Shown piece after piece: positions 4,899 to 6,668 of a stretch of 6,668 nt of DNA. Under the pieces are notes generated by a model. The model was not told where the DNA came from. It did no database searches and saw only the letters and a program-made list of their open reading frames with translations. Both the position numbers and the translations under genes were made by a program. This stretch comes from Rhizobium sp. ZPR4 (lineage in GTDB: Bacteria; Pseudomonadota; Alphaproteobacteria; Rhizobiales; Rhizobiaceae): assembly GCF_040215725.1 (NCBI RefSeq), contig NZ_CP157973.1, positions 1 to 6,668 on the forward strand, written 5' to 3'. Numbering within the stretch: position 1 is the stretch's first letter; each line of letters begins with the position of its first letter.

Positions 4899-4929
4899 CC
4901 TAGGGGTTCGACTCCCCTAGGGCGTACCA
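4899..4929 (+). repeat. tRNA T-arm and acceptor-CCA mimic
   Basis: CCTAGGGG (4899-4906) pairs perfectly with CCCCTAGG (4914-4921) over a 7-nt loop TTCGACT, which matches the T-loop consensus TTCRANY. Seven bases and an A then lead to CCA (4927-4929), the spacing of a tRNA 3' end. No matching 5' acceptor strand, D-arm or anticodon arm precedes it, so it is not a complete tRNA. CCCCTAGG repeats at 4930-4937. It may be a remnant of a tRNA 3' end (for example from an integration site) or a chance hairpin. Confidence 0.45.
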
Positions 4930-4935
4930 CCCCTA

Positions 4936-4959
4936 GGACAGACCCTCGGACTGTCCCAC
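4936..4959. promoter_or_regulatory. Two 12-bp operator-like units upstream of mob
   Basis: GGACAGACCCTC (4936-4947) and GGACTGTCCCAC (4948-4959) are adjacent units of the same 12-bp-period motif found at 1856-1891 and 2051-2086. They end 3 bp before the rep stop codon, in the gap from which mob would be transcribed. Binding by the HTH protein could control mob. Confidence 0.5.
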
Positions 4960-4962
4960 GGC

Positions 4963-6435
4963 CTACGCGGCCACCAGCTCGAGCACGCGCCGGAGAGGCG
5001 GCGGCTCGAAATGGCGGCCGAGACGGGCAGCGTGTTCCCGCTCCCGATCGATGGCCGCCCGGACGGCCTCCCCGGCCTCCCGGAACATATGCCGCGTCCC
5101 CTTCACCTGTTCCGCCACCTCCCACGCCGAAGGCGCATGCGACGGCGGCGGCGGATCGAGGAGCGCCGTCATCATCCGGTCGATGTCTTCCCATGGCCGC
5201 CGATCCTCGACAGCTTGGAAGACCGCCGGAACATGACCGCCCCGCAGCAGGCGATGCCAGCGCGGCGGCTCGACAGAGCCGACGATTTCGACGTCGTCTT
5301 CCTCTGCCTCATCCACGCCCGGCGCATCCTCATCCCCCTCCGGCTCGATGCCAAGGGCATCGGCCAGCGTCTTCGTGATGACGCAAGACCTGGTTCCCGG
5401 CATCGCGGCGGCATACTCGGCGAACAACGCCCTATAGCGCGTGGCCGAGGCGCGGGCGGCAAGGTCCCACGGTGTCAGGCCCTTCTTGCCCTGCTTCGTC
5501 GCTCCGGCCGATGCCACTTCCCACGCGCCAGACCCCTTGGCGAGGTAGTCGGCAAGGTCTTCCTGCCGCCACATCACTTGCACGTCCTGCCCCGCGTCAT
5601 CGGCATGGCCTCCGGCCGCCTTGATGTAGTCGCGATATCGGCCGACGATCCAGCGCCCGCCCTCTTCGGCCCTAGCGACGACAGACGACCAATCCCCCTG
5701 CAGGAGCATCGGCACGGCAACGTGCAGATGGAAATGCCAGCCGTGCGCCGGACTCCATGTGACCTCTGGACCGACCATGACCCCTGCGATTCCATACCGC
5801 TCCTTGGCCAGTTGCCACGGCTTGCCCTGCCGGGCCTTGGTGCAGGCGGACATGACGAGCTTCTTCAGATCGGCCAGCGCCTGCCCCTTCACATGCTGGA
5901 CGGTCAACGTCAGGAAGACGACAGCACCGCCCTTGCGCTCCGTCGCGTCGAATACGCGCTGGACGCGCTCAGCCCGTTCCGCAGCGCGACGAGGCGCGCA
6001 GGAAGGGCAGAGCCACGGGCTATCGCAGAAGTACACGCCCTTGACCCCCGGCCGCGCTCCACGGCGCACCAGATGCACCGCCTCAGCCTGATATCCGGCC
6101 GTCCCGCACTTGCAAACGCCGGGCGTGGACTTGCCCGGCTGGGTCACATCCCGAAGGATTTCAGAAACGGTGTGCTTGAGTTTCCACCGCGCCACGACAC
6201 CCCCTCTTGCCTCCGCCTTCGGCTCCGGCTGTGAGGTTGGTGTCAATGCAACGCCTCTTTTATCAAGCTGCGCGCCCTGACGGGCTTGCTTGGCGGCCTG
6301 ACGGCCGTCAGGAGCGCCACGGAGGACTTCGACTGCGTCAGAGACCAGAGAGCGCACAATCGCGTCCAGCGGGGCTTGCTGGGCGATTAGAGACCTATCG
6401 AAATGGAAGGGGGTGGAGCGATTAGAATCCGACAA
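4963..6435 (-). CDS. rep: Rolling-circle replication initiator Rep
   Basis: The protein is 490 aa. Residues 174-178 FLTLT are motif 1 of rolling-circle initiators. Residues 231-243 HGWHFHLHVAVPM are motif 2 with the metal-binding His236 and His238, and E224 lies in the preceding GPEVTW segment typical of these proteins. Residues 297-300 YLAK are motif 3 with candidate catalytic Tyr297 and acidic residues just before it (E292, D293). A Cys cluster before motif 1 (C108, C110, C137, C143, C146) suggests a zinc-binding module. This order fits the broad plasmid Rep_1/pC194-like superfamily. The C-terminal part has an acidic stretch (367-385) and basic helices. At 490 aa it is longer than typical 200-350 aa small-plasmid Reps. 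The only early in-frame start is TTG 6435; GTG 6357 is the alternative. Weak start signals fit low, controlled expression. A candidate antisense RNA lies upstream. Confidence 0.85.
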   Translation of the reverse strand: MSDSNRSTPFHFDRSLIAQQAPLDAIVRSLVSDAVEVLRGAPDGRQAAKQARQGAQLDKRGVALTPTSQPEPKAEARGGVVARWKLKHTVSEILRDVTQPGKSTPGVCKCGTAGYQAEAVHLVRRGARPGVKGVYFCDSPWLCPSCAPRRAAERAERVQRVFDATERKGGAVVFLTLTVQHVKGQALADLKKLVMSACTKARQGKPWQLAKERYGIAGVMVGPEVTWSPAHGWHFHLHVAVPMLLQGDWSSVVARAEEGGRWIVGRYRDYIKAAGGHADDAGQDVQVMWRQEDLADYLAKGSGAWEVASAGATKQGKKGLTPWDLAARASATRYRALFAEYAAAMPGTRSCVITKTLADALGIEPEGDEDAPGVDEAEEDDVEIVGSVEPPRWHRLLRGGHVPAVFQAVEDRRPWEDIDRMMTALLDPPPPSHAPSAWEVAEQVKGTRHMFREAGEAVRAAIDREREHAARLGRHFEPPPLRRVLELVAA

Positions 6436-6464
6436 GCAGGCGCGCTTTCTCAGCGGTCGCCTGG

Positions 6465-6493
6465 TTGATTCTCAGCCCTGATTGCCCTACAAT
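6465..6493 (+). promoter_or_regulatory. Strong plus-strand sigma-70-type promoter
   Basis: TTGATT (6465-6470) and TACAAT (6488-6493) are separated by exactly 17 bp, matching four of six and five of six consensus bases. Transcription would begin near 6500, pointing away from rep into the hairpin-rich right end. ACAATTGT (6489-6496), a perfect palindrome, overlaps the -10. Confidence 0.5.
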
Positions 6494-6547
6494 TGTTGAC
6501 ATCATTTCCTTGGTTCTCGGCGTTCGCGCCGAGCCTCAATTCGGGCA

Positions 6548-6584
6548 CATCAGGTTTTTCCGACCAAAGAAAAACGACCTGATG
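6548..6584. repeat. Bulged hairpin in the rep upstream region
   Basis: CATCAGGT (6548-6555) pairs with ACCTGATG (6577-6584), and TTTTC (6556-6560) with GAAAA (6569-6573), leaving a 3-nt bulge and an 8-nt loop. It can form on either strand. Confidence 0.55.
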
Positions 6585-6600
6585 AAGCCGGGGACCATCT

Positions 6601-6634
6601 AAACGGCTCGGTGCTTGCAACACCGGGCCGTTTT
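6601..6634. terminator. Intrinsic terminator or attenuator hairpin
   Basis: A 13-bp stem with one T-G wobble (6601-6613 with 6621-6633) and a 7-nt loop is followed by the end of a TTTT run (6631-6634) and then C. On the minus strand it ends in only TTT. In the plus direction it would end the small RNA. In the minus direction it would lie at the start of the rep leader and could act as an attenuator. Confidence 0.6.
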
Positions 6635-6636
6635 CA

Positions 6637-6666
6637 ATTCTGCCCCTGTCCTCTGATTCGTGTCAA
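6637..6666 (-). promoter_or_regulatory. Candidate promoter of rep with a long leader
   Basis: On the minus strand a perfect TTGACA (6666-6661) is followed after 18 bp by CAGAAT (6642-6637), four of six -10 bases. Transcription would start near 6630 and give rep a leader of about 195 nt that is antisense to the candidate small RNA. The site lies at the window edge, so a better promoter further right cannot be excluded. Confidence 0.35.
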
Positions 6667-6668
6667 AC

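Larger units (their letters stand above)
6500..6634 (+). ncRNA. Candidate small RNA, possibly antisense to the rep leader
   Basis: A transcript from the 6465-6493 promoter would run about 135 nt and contain three hairpins in order. CTCGGCG/CGCCGAG closes on a TTCG loop (6516-6533). A 13-bp stem with a 3-nt bulge lies at 6548-6584, and a 13-bp terminator stem at 6601-6633. No protein gene fits; the only frame near the end is a six-codon ATG at 6582. Promoter, compact hairpins and intrinsic terminator with no gene are the standard form of a small RNA. It would be complementary to any rep mRNA starting upstream of 6634, as in counter-transcribed copy-number control. Inference from layout only. 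Confidence 0.4.

Noticed and set aside
4850..4929. Complete tRNA gene
   Set aside because: Only the T-arm and CCA end are present. No complementary 5' acceptor strand, D-arm or anticodon arm can be found at the right distance.
4853..5194. 113-codon minus-strand frame ending in GVEPL-like peptide
   Set aside because: Most of it lies inside rep in another frame; the tail is a translation of the tRNA-like T-arm, a known source of spurious proteins.
5011..6234. 407-codon open frame on the plus strand
   Set aside because: Antisense to rep, whose motifs are unambiguous; the product is Arg-rich low complexity.
6496..6501. TTGACA as a -35 box on the plus strand
   Set aside because: No acceptable -10 sequence lies 16-18 bp downstream, which is the GC-rich hairpin at 6516-6533; the TTGATT/TACAAT pair just upstream is much better.

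Overview
The window looks like most or all of a small, cryptic, mobilizable plasmid backbone from a high-GC bacterium. An alphaproteobacterium (Rhodospirillales/Methylobacterium-like) fits the codon use and the style of the rep, mob and HTH proteins, but this is a judgement from protein character and not from a database match. No chromosomal housekeeping gene, rRNA, complete tRNA, CRISPR array or recognisable IS transposase is visible. The window may be a linearised circular plasmid. No terminal overlap is visible, so circularity cannot be shown from the sequence.

Layout. Positions 1-954 hold a minus-strand gene for a putative HUH-type replication protein (136-819, with in-frame coding sequence continuing upstream to about 942). 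A bidirectional hairpin terminator follows it. Positions 955-1460 are non-coding but rich in inverted repeats and could be an origin or a structured leader. Positions 1461-2804 hold small accessory genes: a plus-strand unknown (1461-1799) that overlaps convergently with a minus-strand HTH/coiled-coil DNA-binding protein (1690-2049), then a divergent plus-strand pair of small unknowns (2287-2568, 2580-2804) that ends in a terminator. Positions 2939-6435 are a minus-strand rep-mob block: a rolling-circle type Rep with HUH motifs and a Cys cluster (4963-6435), a MobV/Mob_Pre-like relaxase (3544-4782), and a single-pass, proline-rich membrane protein (2939-3520). The right end (6436-6668) has no protein gene. 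It carries a plus-strand promoter, three hairpins and a terminator that together look like a small RNA antisense to the likely rep leader.

How the parts may work together. The 490-aa Rep would nick and initiate at a double-strand origin, and the antisense RNA candidate upstream of it would set its expression and so the copy number. The relaxase would act at an oriT, with the best candidate in the mob-rep gap, and the membrane protein behind it may assist transfer. The HTH protein has a three-unit array of a 12-bp-period GGACWGWCC-like sequence over its own ribosome-binding site. Related arrays lie inside its own coding sequence and in the mob-rep gap, which suggests autoregulation and control of mobilization. 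A second repeat family (AATCCTT/AAGGATT) fills the divergent promoter region. The 136-954 region looks less GC-rich than the rep-mob block and encodes a second HUH-like protein, so the plasmid may be a composite of two replication modules.
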